64,000 bases of DNA from assembly GCA_037974335.1 (NCBI GenBank), contig CM075741.1, forward strand, positions 32,670,497-32,734,496. The letters are read 5' to 3'. The number at the start of each line of letters is the position of its first letter. Within the stretch, counting starts at the first letter, position 1. This stretch comes from Prionace glauca. Taxonomy: Eukaryota; Chordata; Chondrichthyes; Carcharhiniformes; Carcharhinidae. Position numbers and translations under genes: made by a program. The notes below the pieces were generated by a model. It saw nothing but the letters and a program-made list of their open reading frames with translations, was not told where the DNA came from and searched no databases. Positions 10,528 to 23,639 of this stretch are shown here, one piece after another.

Positions 10528-11756
10528 TTTTGTTTACCTTTTTATGACTCAAAGCCTTTGAAGAAGAAATATGTACTAAGTACAGTTGGCTGCAATACAG
10601 AACATAAATGTCAGCATATTTCAGAGCCATCCCTGAACTGTCTCAAATAAAGAAAAAGTTTTCCTGTTGTAATGAACACTCGAGGTGTGGTTCCTATCTA
10701 TTTGCACACAGTTGAGTCATTCAGGTGAGCAAGAGGAGCTAAGACTCCTTTACCGGTAAACCATTCACTGACTATTTTCCAAGAATAATTCTAATAGCAT
10801 TCCAATCAGAAAATCTGTCATTAACCTTCACAGTGAATGAAAATAATCTGTTCATTCAGGGATTGGAAACTCTGGCTGTCCAAGTTTGTAAAGCAACATA
10901 AACAACCCAAGAAAATTGGATGTCCTTGCTCCTGCCTTGCTGTAATCAATTTCTCAGAAATGTTGCTGAAAGATACCATTGCCACAGATAAAAAGAGATT
11001 TCAGTCATGATGAGTGAGATATGGAATTAGCAGAAGGGATGGGGGGAGAGAGGAGTGGGAGAGGGGGATGGGTGAGGGGAGATGGGCAGCAGGCAAGAAA
11101 TTCAGGATTTGTCTATCAAACTTTTAACTGTAGTCAGGACCGTATATAAATAAAGAGATCAGGGATTCATAGCAAAAGTAAAATGGTTAATGGAAAATTT
11201 TCATTTGCACAGGGATTGATTAAAGCAGAGCAGTGGTAAAGGGAATTATAATCTCTAGAATGCACTGGGGACAGTTTTCTTGAATAATGGAGTGACATCT
11301 CCTGGATTGGGACTTCACCCAGTTGCCAAGACTTTTCATGCATGCTTTAGCTTTGCTCATGTAATTTCTTGAAAAAGTGAGCTGCTATTATTCCCCAGGA
11401 GAGGGTTTTCAAAACTTGTCCAAAGCAGCTGTTTCATGGCCTCCAGCATTTAAAACTGAGTTTGGCCAAAACCTGAGAACATTTTATTGTTTTGTGAGTT
11501 CTGAATTTCGTTTAGTTTTGAGAGATGTTCATGTTGAACTATTTCAGGACAGTTTCAAGGAATCCTATTACAGTCAATAGCCTATAACCTCACCTTGAGT
11601 CATGCCAAGGATGCAGCAACTCCATTTGTAAGCCCAGTGGTATTTCCTCATGACCAAGTCACTTATCTGTCCAATAAGGCAGAGAAACCTAAAGCAGAGA
11701 AGTGGCAGATAGGGATTTAACAGATACGAGAAAATGTGATTGAAGCGCACAAGAGT
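10528..11756. other. No recognised feature
   Basis: Intergenic sequence with a short purine-rich run near 11040-11090. No supported exon. Confidence 0.4.
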
Positions 11757-11900
11757 ATATGATCAAGTGTCAGATCGAGCCCAAGATGAGGTGCAATGCC
11801 TTATCTTGTCAGCTTGGATCTTGTATGTCTCTTTTGTGGGGCCATGAATTGGACTCAGTTTGTATTTTGTTTTTGGAGCAGGCAAGGAGATGGATTTGGG
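11757..11900 (-). repeat. Single copy of the 24870-25918 repeat family
   Basis: The reverse complement reads CAAGATCCAAGCTGACAAGA, then AAGGCATTGCACC and ATCTGACACTTGATC. This is nearly the unit at 24880-24950. It shows that the array unit is also dispersed. Confidence 0.6.
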
Positions 11901-12113
11901 TTTGCCTGGTCCACTCTGAGCATTGGTTTTGTAACTTTAAGAACACAGTAAATTTTTTTTTAAATGTGCCATTTATTTGGGTTTGGGCAGAGGACTGGAA
12001 TAATATATTTGGTAGTTCAATAAGCTGGAAATGTCAATATTACCACAAATCTTTGTTCTTAACCTTTTTCCCTGTCATAGACCAGTATGCAATTCTATCT
12101 TCCCCTTCCTTTT

Positions 12114-12420
12114 AGGGTGGCATTGTGGCACATTGGTTAGCATTGCTGCTTCACAACGCCAAGGACCCGCATTTGATTCCCAGCTTGGGTCACTGTCTGT
12201 GCGAAGTTTGCATGTTCTCCCAGTGTCTGTGTACGTTTTGTCCGTGCGTTCCAGATTCCTCCCACAGTCTGAAAGATGTGCTGGTTAGGTGCACTAGCTA
12301 GGCTAAGTTCTCCCTCAGTATATCTGAACAGCTGCAGAAGTGTGGCGGCTAGGGGATTTACACAGTGATTTCATTGCAGTTTTAACGTAAGCCTATTTGT
12401 GACTCTAGTAAATAAGCTTA
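12114..12420 (+). mobile_element. tRNA-derived SINE (HE1-like)
   Basis: Head GGTTAGCATTGCTGCTTCAC with B-box-like region (CATTTGATTCCC). The tail GTAAGCCTATTTGTGACTCT precedes AGTAAATAAGCTT. Confidence 0.78.
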
Positions 12421-12462
12421 AATTTTTATTTCCTCATCACTCACATTTAAGCAGGAATTACA

Positions 12463-13897
12463 TAAGAACATAAGAAATAGGGGCAGGAATAGGCCATCTG
12501 GCCCTTCGAGCCTGCCCCGCCATTCAATAAGATCATGGCTGATCTGTCGTGGCTCAGTTCCACATTCTCGCCCTCTCCCCATAACCCTTAATCCCCTCTC
12601 TTATCAAAAACCCATCAACCCGCTTCTTAAAAATATTTAGCGAGGTAGCCTCCACCACTTCAACGGGCAGAGATTCACCACCCTTTGAGTGAAGAAGTTC
12701 TTCCTCAACTCCGTTCTAAACTGCCCCCCTTTTATCTTGAGGCTGTGCCCCCTAGTCCTACTGTCCTTTCTGAGCGGGAAGAGTCTCTCCACCTCTATCC
12801 TATCCATCCCATTCATCATCTTATACATCTCAATGAGATCTCCCCGCATTCTTCTAAACTCTAATGAGTACAAGCCTAGTTTATTCAGCCTCTCCTCATA
12901 GCTCAACCCCCTCAACTCCGGCATCAGCCTAGTAAACCTCCTCTGCACTCCCTCCAAGGCCAAAATATCCTTGCGTAAGTACGGCGCCCAAAACTGCACA
13001 CAGTACTCCAGCTGCGGCCTTACCAATGCCCTATACAGCCGCAGCAAGACCTCCCTACTTTTATATTCAATTCTCCTCGTTGTGAAGGCCAGCATCCCAT
13101 TCGCCTTCCTGACCACCTGCTGCACCTGCAAGCTGGGTTTTTGCGACTCATGCACAAGGACCCCGAGGTCCCTCTGCACCATCGCCTGCTGCAGTTTTTC
13201 TCCACGTAAGTAATAATCCTTCCTACCATTATTCCTACCAAAGTGGACCACCTTGCACTTGCCAACATTAAATTCCATTTGCCATTTCCTGGCCCATTCG
13301 CCCAGCCTATCTAGATCCTTCTGCAGACTCTCCACACCCTCCGCACAATTTGCCTTTCCACCAATTTTGGTGTCATCAGCAAATTTCGACACCCTGCACT
13401 CGGTTCCCTCCTCCAGATCATCTATATAAATGGTAAATAGCTCAGGCCCAGCACCAACCCCTGAGGCACTTCACCAATCACCAACCGCCAATCCGAATAG
13501 CACCCATTGACCTCCACTCTCTGCCTCCTATTTGACAACCAGTCCTCTATCCACGCTAACACCCTACCCCCAACTCCATGTCCCCTGACCTTCTGCAATA
13601 ACCTCTTGTGAGGTACCTTGTCAAACGCCTTCTGAAAATCAAGAAAGACCACATCCACCAGCTCTCCTCTAACCACCGCCCTTGACACATCCTCATAGAA
13701 CTCAAGTAAATTCGTCACACACGACTTCCCCGTAACCGTGCTGCGTCAGCTCTATCAAGCAATTCCCCTCAAGATGCCTCACTATTTCCTCCTTGATGAT
13801 GGATTCTAACATTTTACCCACAACAGACGTTAAACTAACAGGCCTATAATTCCCCGCCTTTTGCCTGCCACCCTTCTTAAACAACTCTATGTTCAAA
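12463..13897 (-). mobile_element. 5'-truncated CR1-like LINE with frameshifts
   Basis: Three partial frames (13392-12637, 13718-13422, 13896-13702) match the intact ORF2 from the reverse-transcriptase fingers (RQKAGNYRPVSLTSVVGKML) to near the C-terminus. They include FLDFQKAFDKVPHKRL and FADDTKIGG. Small indels separate the frames and a short deletion lies near 12670. It is older than the copy at 7024. Confidence 0.85.
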
Positions 13898-14009
13898 GAA
13901 AGATCTACATTGAAATAACAGTTTCCATGACCCCTGGATTTTTCTAAAATGCCTTATGACCAATAAAATCCCTATGAAGTGTAGTCACTGCCCCAATGCT
14001 AAAACACAG

Positions 14010-14140
14010 TAAGGAGTATGACAACACCAGTTTAAGGCCAACCGATTTATTTGATAGTAAGCTCACAAGCTTTCGAGCTTTACCTCTTACTCAGACTTCA
14101 TACTGTGCTTACCCCAGTCCAATGCCGGCATCTCCACACC
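14010..14140 (-). mobile_element. Penelope-terminus element with 15-bp target duplication
   Basis: Flanked by AATGCTAAAACACAG at 13995-14009 and 14141-14155. The body contains the family hairpin end, GACAACACCAG, and the terminal GCCGGCATCTCCACACC. On the minus strand the core CTGAGTA ... CGAAAGC resembles a decayed hammerhead with a complementary AAGC/GCTT helix. Confidence 0.72.
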
Positions 14141-14155
14141 AATGCTAAAACACAG

Positions 14156-15483
14156 CTGATAACTTTGTACACAGCAAACTCTCACAAACAGCAGTGTGAT
14201 AATGGCCAGTGAATCTGGCCATTTAGTGATTTGGATTGGCAGATAAATATGGATCAGGACCTTGGATAATTCCCCATCTTTGAAATAGTACCGCGGGATC
14301 ATCAGAGTAAGCAAATGTGCCATGGTTTAAGAAATAGGAAGAGAGAGGTGGAACATGTTGGATCTGTATTTTTGGAGTTTAGAAGAATGGATGGTGTTAG
14401 AGAGCAGATCAGAAACCCCATATTATAAAGTTAGCCTAGATCCCTGTCTTTTTTTGATTTTGGCATTAGTGCCAGGATACAGTGTTTCGCTCCAGGTGTG
14501 ATTCTACTAATTCACTAGGAAACTTTTATTTTTTTAAAAAAAACTTTTTTTTTACAATACAGTTAAAATATACCAAAATTAATTTGAATAACTTTTACCA
14601 GCGGAAGTACTTAAACATAACAAGGTATAATTCTTAAACTGCGAGCGATTTCCACAGTTCCAATTTAAGCACTGTGCCCATAGACATACAGCCTTCTTTG
14701 GAATCAGTTAGCACAAATCTAGCATGGATCCCAGATTTCCAGCCTTCTAATCCCTTTGGACAGAGATACAGAAAGACATCTGTCTTCTGACTCCCATGTT
14801 CACATAGGTTTTTAAATGCCTTAAGTGTTTTTTAAAGGGTTAGTTAGGTTGGGGAATATTGTAAGGTGGTTTGGGTGGTGAGTTGGTTAGGTACTTGGCT
14901 GATTTGTGAGGGTGGGTATTCAGGACATGTGGTTGGGTAGTTGGGGGGGTGGGGAATCAAGTTGTGTGGTTGGGTGTGGGTGGGGGATAGACAGGTTGGG
15001 GAACTGGATAATTGCAGGGTGAGTAGTCAGGGGTGAGTAATCAGCGGGAGGCGGAAGCAGTTTGGATGGGTGCTGGCCTTTGTAGGAGCCATGGAGGCTT
15101 GTGTGCGGTGGGTGCTTTCAGGGCAATGGGATGGGCTTTGCTGTTAATCATTGACTTGTGCCAGAAACAGCAGAACAATACTTTGTGTAATTATCTGGGT
15201 AGGTATTGTACAGCCAGTCCACTGAGCTCAGTGTCTGAGATATTCTCAGGGGACCTGGGAAACACAGATCTGTCCATCAGGAATATTAGCTTCCCAGGCA
15301 ATACCATGCATGTTTGGTCTTCTGAAGGGTCTCAGTGCACAACAGAGATGAATGTGTCAACATTGGCCATTGTTGGTTTCAGGAAGATCCAGGCTATTAT
15401 TTCTCCTCATGAGGGAATCTAGAATTTCAAGTAAGTTATTGCCCAGTTAAGATTTAGACGGGAGGATGGGAATTTATTTTCTC
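14156..15483. other. No gene; GT-rich low-complexity patch
   Basis: 14820-15020 is rich in G and T (many GGTTGGG-like words). A poly-T/poly-A stretch lies near 14527-14560. No exon was recognised. Confidence 0.4.
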
Positions 15484-16300
15484 AGAAAGTGGCAGATGGA
15501 CTTCAACGCGGATAAATGTGTAGTCGTCCATTTCGGCAGAACCAACGGGATGAACGAGTACACTATCAAGGGCAGGAGTCTTAGTAGCGTTGAAGAGCAG
15601 AAGGATCTCGGGGTCCGGGTCCACAGGACTCTTAAATCGGCCTCGCAGGTGGAGGAGGTGGTCAAGAAGGCGTATGGTGTACTGGCCTTCATTAATCGAG
15701 GGATTGAGTTTAGGAGTCGGGAGGTAATGCTGCAACTTTACAGGACCCTCGTCAGGCCTCATTTGGAGTACTGTGCGCAGTTCTGGTCGCCTCACTATAG
15801 GAAAGACGTAGAAGCTATTGAAAGGGTGCAGAGGAGATTTACAAGGATGTTGCCTGGACTGGGAGGCATGCCTTATGAAGATAGGTTGAGGGAGCTGGGA
15901 CTCTTTTCCCTGGAGAGGCGAAGGTTGAGAGGCGACCTGATAGAAGTTTATAAAATGTTGAGAGGAATAGATAGGGTGGACTCTCAGAGGCTATTTCCCC
16001 GGGTTGAAATGGTCGCTACGAGAGGACACAGATTTAAGGTGCGGGGAGGGAAGTACAGAGGTGATGTTAGGGGTAAGTTTTTCACTCAGAGGGTGGTGAG
16101 TGAATGGAATCGGCTGCCGTCGTCGGTGGTGGAGGCGAACTCGCTGGGGTCTTTTAAAAGACTTCTGGATGAGTATATGGGGTTTAATGGGATTGGGGGT
16201 TATAGATAGGTCTATAGATTGGTGGGGTTGATGTGATCGGCGCAACTCGAGGGCCGAAGGGCGTGTTTGTGCTGTAATGTTCTGTGTTCTAAAGCTGTTA
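15484..16300 (+). mobile_element. 5'-truncated CR1-like LINE, second lineage
   Basis: One open frame to 16209 begins in the reverse-transcriptase C-terminal part (WQMDFNADKCVVVHFGRTNG) and continues through RTLVRPHLEYCAQFWSPHYR to GFNGIGGYR. It is colinear with the 38151 LINE but clearly diverged. The 3' tail includes GGGCCGAAGGGCGTGTTTGT and ends in TTCTGTGTTCT. Confidence 0.85.
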
Positions 16301-16309
16301 ACTTTGTAA

Positions 16310-16660
16310 TACTCTTAACCCACAGAGCGCTAGGGCTGGGTCAATGAATATATTCAAGCCTGAGTTGGACAGATCTTTGAGCTACAAGGGAGTCAAAGGA
16401 CAGTTAGACAAGTGGCGTTGGGGCCACAATCAGATGACTGGAACTTGCTGCCTGCAATGGTGAGGGGAATGTTGAAGTGGAATCAATCAGAGGTGTAGAC
16501 AAGATGTTGGATGGGCACTTGGAGGAAATAAATGAGGGGCAGTTGGGAATCAGCAGGAGAGTGAGGCTGACTGGATTGCTCTGCAGTGAGCTCGCGTGAA
16601 CCTGATGGATTGAACGGCCTCCAACTGTGAAACTGACTGTCGAGTTTTGGGAGAATGAGT
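16310..16660 (+). repeat. Old LINE 3' end
   Basis: Degraded CR1-like 3' UTR phrases (AATCAGAGGTGTAGACAAGA, GATGGATTGAACGGCCTCCA) immediately follow the younger copy. Confidence 0.5.
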
Positions 16661-18027
16661 GAACCATTCAGTAGTCAAGCGCAGCAGCATAAGACCTGGC
16701 AATCTCCTCCAGAAGTGTAGAGAATAAATCCAATTCGACACACAAACTGCCATTTAAATCAAAGCAACATGAACATGATTTGGATAAGTGCACAATCCTA
16801 TGGTCCAGTCTGTAACCAAGGAATCCTAGCAATCATGGGGAAGGGAATGGTGCTGAGGTGAGTAGCCCAGAGTGGCAGCAGTCAGAGAACATCCACTTGG
16901 TCTGGAAGAGCATTCCTGCCTTACAAACATTATTCCATTAAATCTGCTGTTTTCACTCCTTCTCAGCTATACTGGGAGTAAAAAATATACACACCATCTG
17001 CTCCATCAAGAATCGCAATGTCTTATCCATACCATTACTCCATATTCATATACTAAAGGTCCATAATCAAGAAAAAGAGAACCATGTTCATTACGCTTCA
17101 GAATCTTTATACATTGATACAAACTGGTGATAAAGGAAATTTAGGTCATTTATACTATTCAAAATGTATTTACAAATGATATTCACTCTAAAGTAAGGAG
17201 ACAATATCAAGCATCTCAAATTTTACAAAAAAATATATTCATTTCCTATTAATTTCATTGTTCCATCAAATAGTCAGAATACAAATCAACATGTTGAAGA
17301 ATTATACATTCCATTTTAAATTAAAACCATTTACATGTGTAAATCTAATTGTGGAAATAATTTTGTGCAGAGAGAAATTCTCCCCCACTTCAGTTTTCTG
17401 ACCTAGTTGTTTGCAGTATTTGCTCTCCTACTGAGTAAAAAATAGACTCACATCAACTCTATCACAATATTTCAGCAATCAATTTGCAGGAAGAATGTTT
17501 TCAAAGTCAGAATGAGTCTCTAAGATCTTCTCCTTTTACAGAGTGCTGTGGCGTCACAAATGAATCCATTTATTAACCTAGCTTTAAATTAGGGGCATTC
17601 TTTGAAAAAGAACCAAGATTGAGGGCCAAGCTTTCCATAGTTTGTGGCATTCTCATGTTTTATGGATCAAATGGTTTGTGGACGGTGTTAGTATCCAACC
17701 AACATGCTTGCTTTGGTTCTCTATATACAAAAGCAAATAGTGAAGACTCTAGCACAGTGACAGAGGCTGAATTACCATCTTGATCAATCACTAAAAGTAG
17801 TTGGAGATTCCAGGTGGTCACTGGAATGGAAAGTGACAGTGCTTGAAATAATTTGTATGATGTGCATTCACCTTCCGCCATCCGCATGATACAAAAGGAC
17901 ATGGCTGGGATGTATGCTTGAAGCATTGTATCACAAAATTATTCTTGAAGTAGTCCATGATATCAATGCACTCATCACAAGTAGAAATACGGAGTATTTG
18001 CTGCAGTCGTTAATAACTATCAACATC
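16661..18027. other. Mostly unassigned; possible gene B 3' UTR
   Basis: On the minus strand this follows the gene B stop. An AATAAA lies at 17574-17569. The open frame 17926-17660 has no recognised domain and is likely UTR or chance. Confidence 0.35.
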
Positions 18028-21000
18028 CTAGACACTTTGCATCTGTTAAAATGAAACAAAGGAAATGATGAAACCAGATGATGAATGATGAAGCCTTCGA
18101 AAAAAAGTTCAGATATTTGAAATCGCACCTACCATTGGCATTCTCAACTCTCCTCGAACCACTGAAAGTAAAACAGAAGAGTTTTAAAAGAGTGCATAAA
18201 GACTGCATAAAATTTGAATTTACATCTCCAGCTATACGATACTGTAGTCTCTTTTTTCTTGAGGTTCTAAAACTCCTGATCATATGAAATATAGCAATCT
18301 CTGTACAATTGTGATGATTTTATCATTTATAAACAATACTCATATTTTGACGAATTAACCCTTGAAGCATTTCTCTAATTCAATTGTCCAATGATTTATA
18401 AAAATGATCTGATAAGAAAGGGGATCCAAAATAAATGCAATCACCTATCTGCCTTACAATTTTCCTTCCTCCAACTTGACTCAGTGATTATGTGGTGGTC
18501 ATGTTAACAAACTATTCAACAAGTTGTTCTAGTAATCCCCAGGACATATGTTCAAATCCCATTCTCACAGCAAAAGAATATGAATTCCATTTTTTTAAAA
18601 AGGAACATTGGTATTTATAACCCTCACAGCTTCAGGGACTGCATTTAATTCCTGGCTTGGGTCACTGCCTATATGGAGTTTGCATGTTCTCCCCATGTCT
18701 GCATGAGTTTCCTCCAGATGCTCTGGTTTTCTCCAAAAGACGCTGATTAGGTGTACTGGCCATGCTAAATTCTCCCTCAGCGTACCCAAACAGGTGCCGG
18801 AGTGTGGCGACCAGGGGATTTTCATAGTAACTTCATTGCAATGCTAATGTAAGCCTTCTTGTGACACTAATAAATAAACTTTAAATTTTTAGAAGGTGAC
18901 CATGAATCTTTGGTCAATATTTGACCATGTTGTAAAAACAAAAAGGTTTACTAATCTTTTTTTCGCAAAGGAAACCTACAGTTCTTACTCTGTCTGATAT
19001 GTGTCTCACTTCTTACACCAATGTGGTTGATTCTTAACTGACCCCTGAATTAGCCCAGCAGGCCAGCCAGTTATAAAAGGCTACAAAGAAAAATGTATTT
19101 TCAGGCCAATAAATGTCAATCACAACTAAAGGACGATTTTTTAAAAAGTTGTAGTTTCTACATAGAGACTGTTTCCTTTTTTCCCCTATCTGAGTGGCTT
19201 CTCCCTGTACTAAACACTACAGCTTGGAACTTGCGATTTGAAATGCCACAGATGACTCATTCCTGCAGCTAACTCTTCTAATTCTGTTTGATATTTGGAT
19301 GCATTTTAACAGAAGTTGCTCCAGAGCTATCCAATGTGAGTCATCTGGAGTTTTTCTACATTCTCTAGCTAGAAGCTGAGTAATAGGCTCATTATAATGG
19401 TGCACTAATCAGCCAACTTTTCACCTAATCAATTTAACCAACCAGAATATAAGGAAGCAAGAAGACTCAAATCAAGTATGGAAAATCCAGAACCATAGAA
19501 CCATAGAACACTACAGCACAGAAACAGGCTCTTTGGTTCTTCTTGGCTGTGCCAAACCATTTTTCTGCCTCGTCCCACTAACCTGCACCTGGACCATATC
19601 CCTCCACACCCCTCTCATCCATCTACCTTTCCAAGTTTCTCTTAAATGTTAAAAGTGAGCCCACATTCACCACTTCAACTGGCAGCTCATTCCACACTCA
19701 CACCACTCTCTTTGTGAAGAAGGTCCCCCTAATATTCCCTTTAAACTTTTCCCCCTTAACCCATGTCCTCTAGCTTTTATTTGTCCCCCAGCCTCAGTGG
19801 AAAAAGCCCGCTTGCATTCACTCTATTTATACTCGTCATAACTTTATACACCTCTATCAAACCTCCCCTCATTCTTCTATGCTCCAGGGAATAAAGTCCT
19901 AATCTTTTCAACCTTTTCTGTAACTCAGTTTCTGTAACATCCTTGTTAACCTTCTCTGTACTCTTTCAACCTTATTAATATCTTTCCCATAATTAGGTGA
20001 CCAAAACTGCACAGAGCGTTAAACTTTTTTCTATTTCTTAAGCAAATGTTTGGTGAATGTTTTCATCCTCAGTCAGCAATGATTCAGCTAAAAACCTAAT
20101 AAGCACACAACTCTGGGAAGTGAATAAGAATACCAGGCAGAAGCTGAAGCCATTGAGTGTGTTTCAGATTCCACCCTCCCTTTCTTGGCCAGATAATTTG
20201 TTTAAACAGAATTATCAGGTTTCTGGATTCTGGGCTGTATTCAAAAAAAAACAAAAGAATCAAGCAAGGCTATTTTTTCAATAAGATAATGTCAGAATTT
20301 ATGTTTGTTAGAAATCAGAAACTTTTATACAATCATCATACTTGTATGTAAATTTCTCCTGAATCGAAAAATTGTCAAGATGATTATTCCAACTGCAAGT
20401 GCTCCAACAATGACAAAGACGGCCGTGAGAACCTGAGTCTTTTTTTCTTCACTTTGCTGGTGAGTATTAGGTTCATCCAAGAGGGGAACTGAAAAGTTGG
20501 ATGGAAAAATTTAATTAATTGCAATCTCCAATTTCAACCTTTGCACGTATAATGATGATGATACTAATTATAAAGGGACATAACTTGGAGTTGAACTGCA
20601 CAGAGGGAAAGAACGGCAGCACTTTAATAGGAAGCCACAAAACCTTCTCAAGAAAAATGGTTACAGGTGGTAAATTAGATTTTGTGGCATTGCACTCATC
20701 TTCAACACAAGAACAAAATCAATTCTTTAAGCAGTTATTTTCTGAGACTGTTTTGGATAAAATCCATGAACTTACTTGGAAAATGCTTCTTAACTTCATA
20801 TACATGTTTTTCCACGTTCCACACAGCACAAGTGTAATAGCCTTCCAAAGCACTTTCTGCAACTGTGATCGGAAGTGCACTGGTGATCTTGAAGAGCCCC
20901 TGTGGGGTCTTTACATGATTAGTTTTAGCGTGAGTGGTGAGGTCTGTTTTCTCATAGACAAACCAGTGAATCTCAGAGAGTGGATAACCAGTCGTTTCAC

Positions 21001-22082
21001 AGATGAGGTCCGTCGCTTTCATCCTTCTTGTGACATTGGATGCCAACATCACTTTTGGCAAACTGTATGGAGCTAAAACAAATTACATTTTTATTAACGT
21101 AATAAGAGAGAGGCACAGAATAACATAGGAGCAGTTTCTCCATTTACTGCATCAGCCAGCAATATACAATAACAATAATATGATAGCAGCAGGGATTTAA
21201 TTTATTTACTTAAGGTGACAGATGTGAAAATAATATTTAATGGTTCAAATTTGGGACTTTGATTTAATTTCTGAATGTGTGAATTCCAAACTGTTTAGAT
21301 TACACAGCAAATATGAATGTGCATCAAATATGATTACCCTATCTTACAATGTGGCCATCCAAATCATCAATACACCCTCCTCTAACTTCAGTGATTAGAA
21401 ATGTTCCAAAGATATGAACAGTTTTCTAGAAATGCACAATCATGATTTCTTCTCTCAAGATGACTCAGGTTATAACTTACATTTTGCCTGTCTCACATGT
21501 CAAGATTTTAGATGTGAGAATAAAATAAGAATTTGATGCTAATTAAAGACAACCAGTAGAAGCGAGAGTATCAGGGAAAGAATACTATTACCCACCTCTA
21601 ACCTTCAGTCTGATGGATTTACTGTCATGTCCAGCAAATGTTTCCAAATCATATATATAATTCCCTTCATCTGTCAGTTCTGTTTTCTGGATTAACAGTG
21701 ATACATCATCTGAATCCGGATGAATTATTCTAATTCGATTATTACGAGGTTGTTCGGTTTCAGCTACCAAACTGAACACAGGTGTTGTTTTTTTATTGTT
21801 TTCAATTTTACTCAGTTGAATGCGATCATATGTTTTTACTATTGTTGATTTGATTGAGCATGTTAGTTTAGTGTCTTCATTCAATATTCCTGTCACTACA
21901 TCCTCACAATTTAATGTCACCAAGCCTGAAAAATGAGAATTTCCATTAGTTCACATTGCCTCAGTGATAATCGGTGTTCAATCAACTATAAATTGAGTAA
22001 TTCTCCAGTACTTACTCCGTGAAAGAGATGCACCTATGCATATGATGACATGAAGGAAAATGATTGCACGGTGTAAACCCAT
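18028..22082 (-). CDS. PD-L1/PD-L2-like B7 family ligand, gene B
   Basis: Tandem paralogue of gene A and likely a surface co-signalling ligand. Exons on the minus strand: signal 22082-22016 (MGLHRAIIFLHVIICIGASL), IgV 21925-21596, IgC 21072-20776, stalk/membrane 20488-20342, short tail exon 18161-18133 and terminal exon 18042-18028. The first four introns are phase 1. The 29-bp tail exon shifts phase to 0 and the last exon reads MQSV then stop. The total is 294 residues in one frame. IgC contains CETTGYPLSEIHW, TPQGLFKITS and YTCAVWN, closely resembling human PD-L2 (CQATGYPLAEVSW, TPEGLYQVTS, CVFWN). The membrane segment is about VLTAVFVIVGALAVGIIILTIF, then RFRR. IgV has the same length as gene A (330 bp) and again tyrosine at the F-strand cysteine. 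The two tail exons rest on splice signals and frame only. A possible polyadenylation signal lies at 17574-17569. Confidence 0.83.
18480..19075 (+). mobile_element. SINE (second family) split by an HE1-like SINE
   Basis: The outer element spans 18480-18597 and 18891-19075 (head AGTAATCCCCAGGACATATG; later GGTTGATTCTTAACTGACCC). The nested HE1-like copy, about 18598-18890, ends TAATAAATAAACTTTAAA. Confidence 0.65.
19488..20020 (-). repeat. CR1-like LINE 3' fragment
   Basis: Reverse orientation, tail at the left (CATAGAACACTACAGCACAG). The body encodes a decayed version of the C-terminal reverse-transcriptase region, recognisable by similarity of layout to 38300-38700. Confidence 0.7.
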
Positions 22083-22470
22083 TACCGGAATTCAGTTCAC
22101 CTGCTGATATGAAGATAATAGAGAAAAATCACTAAAAATGCAAGGCTGAGTTTGTTTCAGTGGATCATGTTCTGTTGAAAGCGGCAGACTAAATTTGCTT
22201 TGGTGGGCAATGGGATCCAGGCATGGAGCATTTTGCTGGACTATCCAATTAACATTATTTGAGGATAGAGGCCTGATCCTTTCATTCCTTCCCTTCCTTC
22301 CTTCATTCCTTTCTCCCCAGGTCCTCGGTCCCCAGCGCCAATTCGAGAACTGGTAACGCAGCAGTCTAGGCAGTGCCACCAGTAGTAGTGGCTGTCTCTT
22401 GAAGGAGGGGGCACTTCATTGCCAAAGAAGCCAGAGATCAGCAAGCCCCAGCAATGGGAGGTAAACATGG

Positions 22471-22489
22471 TTGGGGGGGGGGGGGGGGT
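22471..22489. repeat. Poly-G tract
   Basis: Homopolymer run in the gene B upstream region, absent from gene A. Confidence 0.7.
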
Positions 22490-22830
22490 GCTGGATTATC
22501 CCGGCAGCACCAGTTCGGATGTGTGGGAGGGGCCATTGCCAGTCAGTAGCCTTTACAAAACCCATAGAGCTCCCTTCAACTTTGTAACTGCCTCTCTACA
22601 GGAACTGGTTGGTGAAGTCTGGTGATTTCCCCTTACGGCAGCAAGCAACCCCCTCCCTTCAGTGCTGATGAGGTGGGATTGGATCTGTCCACCCACCCAC
22701 CAAATGGGCACTCACCTTTTAACATCATGATATGAGTTAATGATTCCAATTGAGGTAATTGGATGGGTACTTCAGCAAAATAAATTTGCAAAACAATGGC
22801 ACTTACGAGGTTAGTCTACAGATTGTTGGC

Positions 22831-23130
22831 TTGGCGGCACAGTGGTTAGCGCTGCTGCTTCACAGCGCCAGGAACCCAGGTTCCATTCCAGCCTCGGGTC
22901 AGTGTCTGTGAGGAGTTTGCACGTTCTCCCCATGTCTGCGTGGGTTTCCTTCGTGTGCTCTGGTTTCCTCCCACACACCAACGATGTGCAGGTTAGGTTG
23001 ATTGGCCATGCCTAAATTGCCCTTTACTGTCAGGGGGATTAGCAGGATAAATATTTGGAGTTACTGGAATAGGGCCTGGGGAGGCATTGTTGGCCTCCTT
23101 TCTACACTGTAGTGATTCTATGATTTAGGG
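22831..23130 (+). mobile_element. tRNA-derived SINE (HE1-like)
   Basis: Full-looking copy: GGCGGCACAGTGGTTAGCGC head, GGTTCCATTCC B-box-like region, and a 3' end CACTGTAGTGATTCTATGAT. It lies between the gene B start and its conserved upstream block and is absent from the gene A counterpart. Confidence 0.8.
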
Positions 23131-23309
23131 TCCTCGGCTGGCAAAATATTTTGCCAGCAGGATGGTGTCAGGCTATTGCCAGTTCTCCTGGTGCTTCCCA
23201 ACCCTCAGTAATCTAAATCAAATCTGATTTGTGCACCGTAAGGTAGGTTTCGACGGGCATTTAATGGCAGGGTTGAACGACGCAAATTCACAGCAGATGC
23301 TGGGGACGT

Positions 23310-23635
23310 GAGCTTTACACAAATGTCAATGAAACAATTCTTAACTTTCTGAAAGTCAAACTGTACCTTTTGTATCCAACAATACACAGACGTTCAACTT
23401 GTCCAGCACCAAACGGTGGTTCAAACTGACCCAAGAGAAATCACCATACAAAATCCCACACTTGCTGCGAGTGTTTCAGGGATCCGGACACCGCTGGACT
23501 CGGAACCGAAAGCTGGGATCTGCGGGGAGAGAGTTGAGGCAGTCGGCTTTCGATCTGCTGACAAATCTGGGAAAGTTACCAACGCCTGTTAGCTGGTGTT
23601 GACAACAAACAGCGAACGAAGATTATCTCTGCAGT
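23310..23635 (-). promoter_or_regulatory. Conserved upstream block of gene B (promoter / 5' UTR candidate)
   Basis: Counterpart of 3086-3375. It lies about 1.2 kb before the gene B start codon, against about 0.35 kb in gene A. The extra length is partly a SINE at 22831-23130. It shares the possible donor CTGGTAACT with gene A. Similarity falls off beyond 23635. Confidence 0.4.
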
Positions 23636-23639
23636 TCAT

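Noticed and set aside
17660-17926. 88-codon minus frame downstream of gene B
   Set aside because: No domain, and it lies after the likely stop codon. UTR or chance is more likely.
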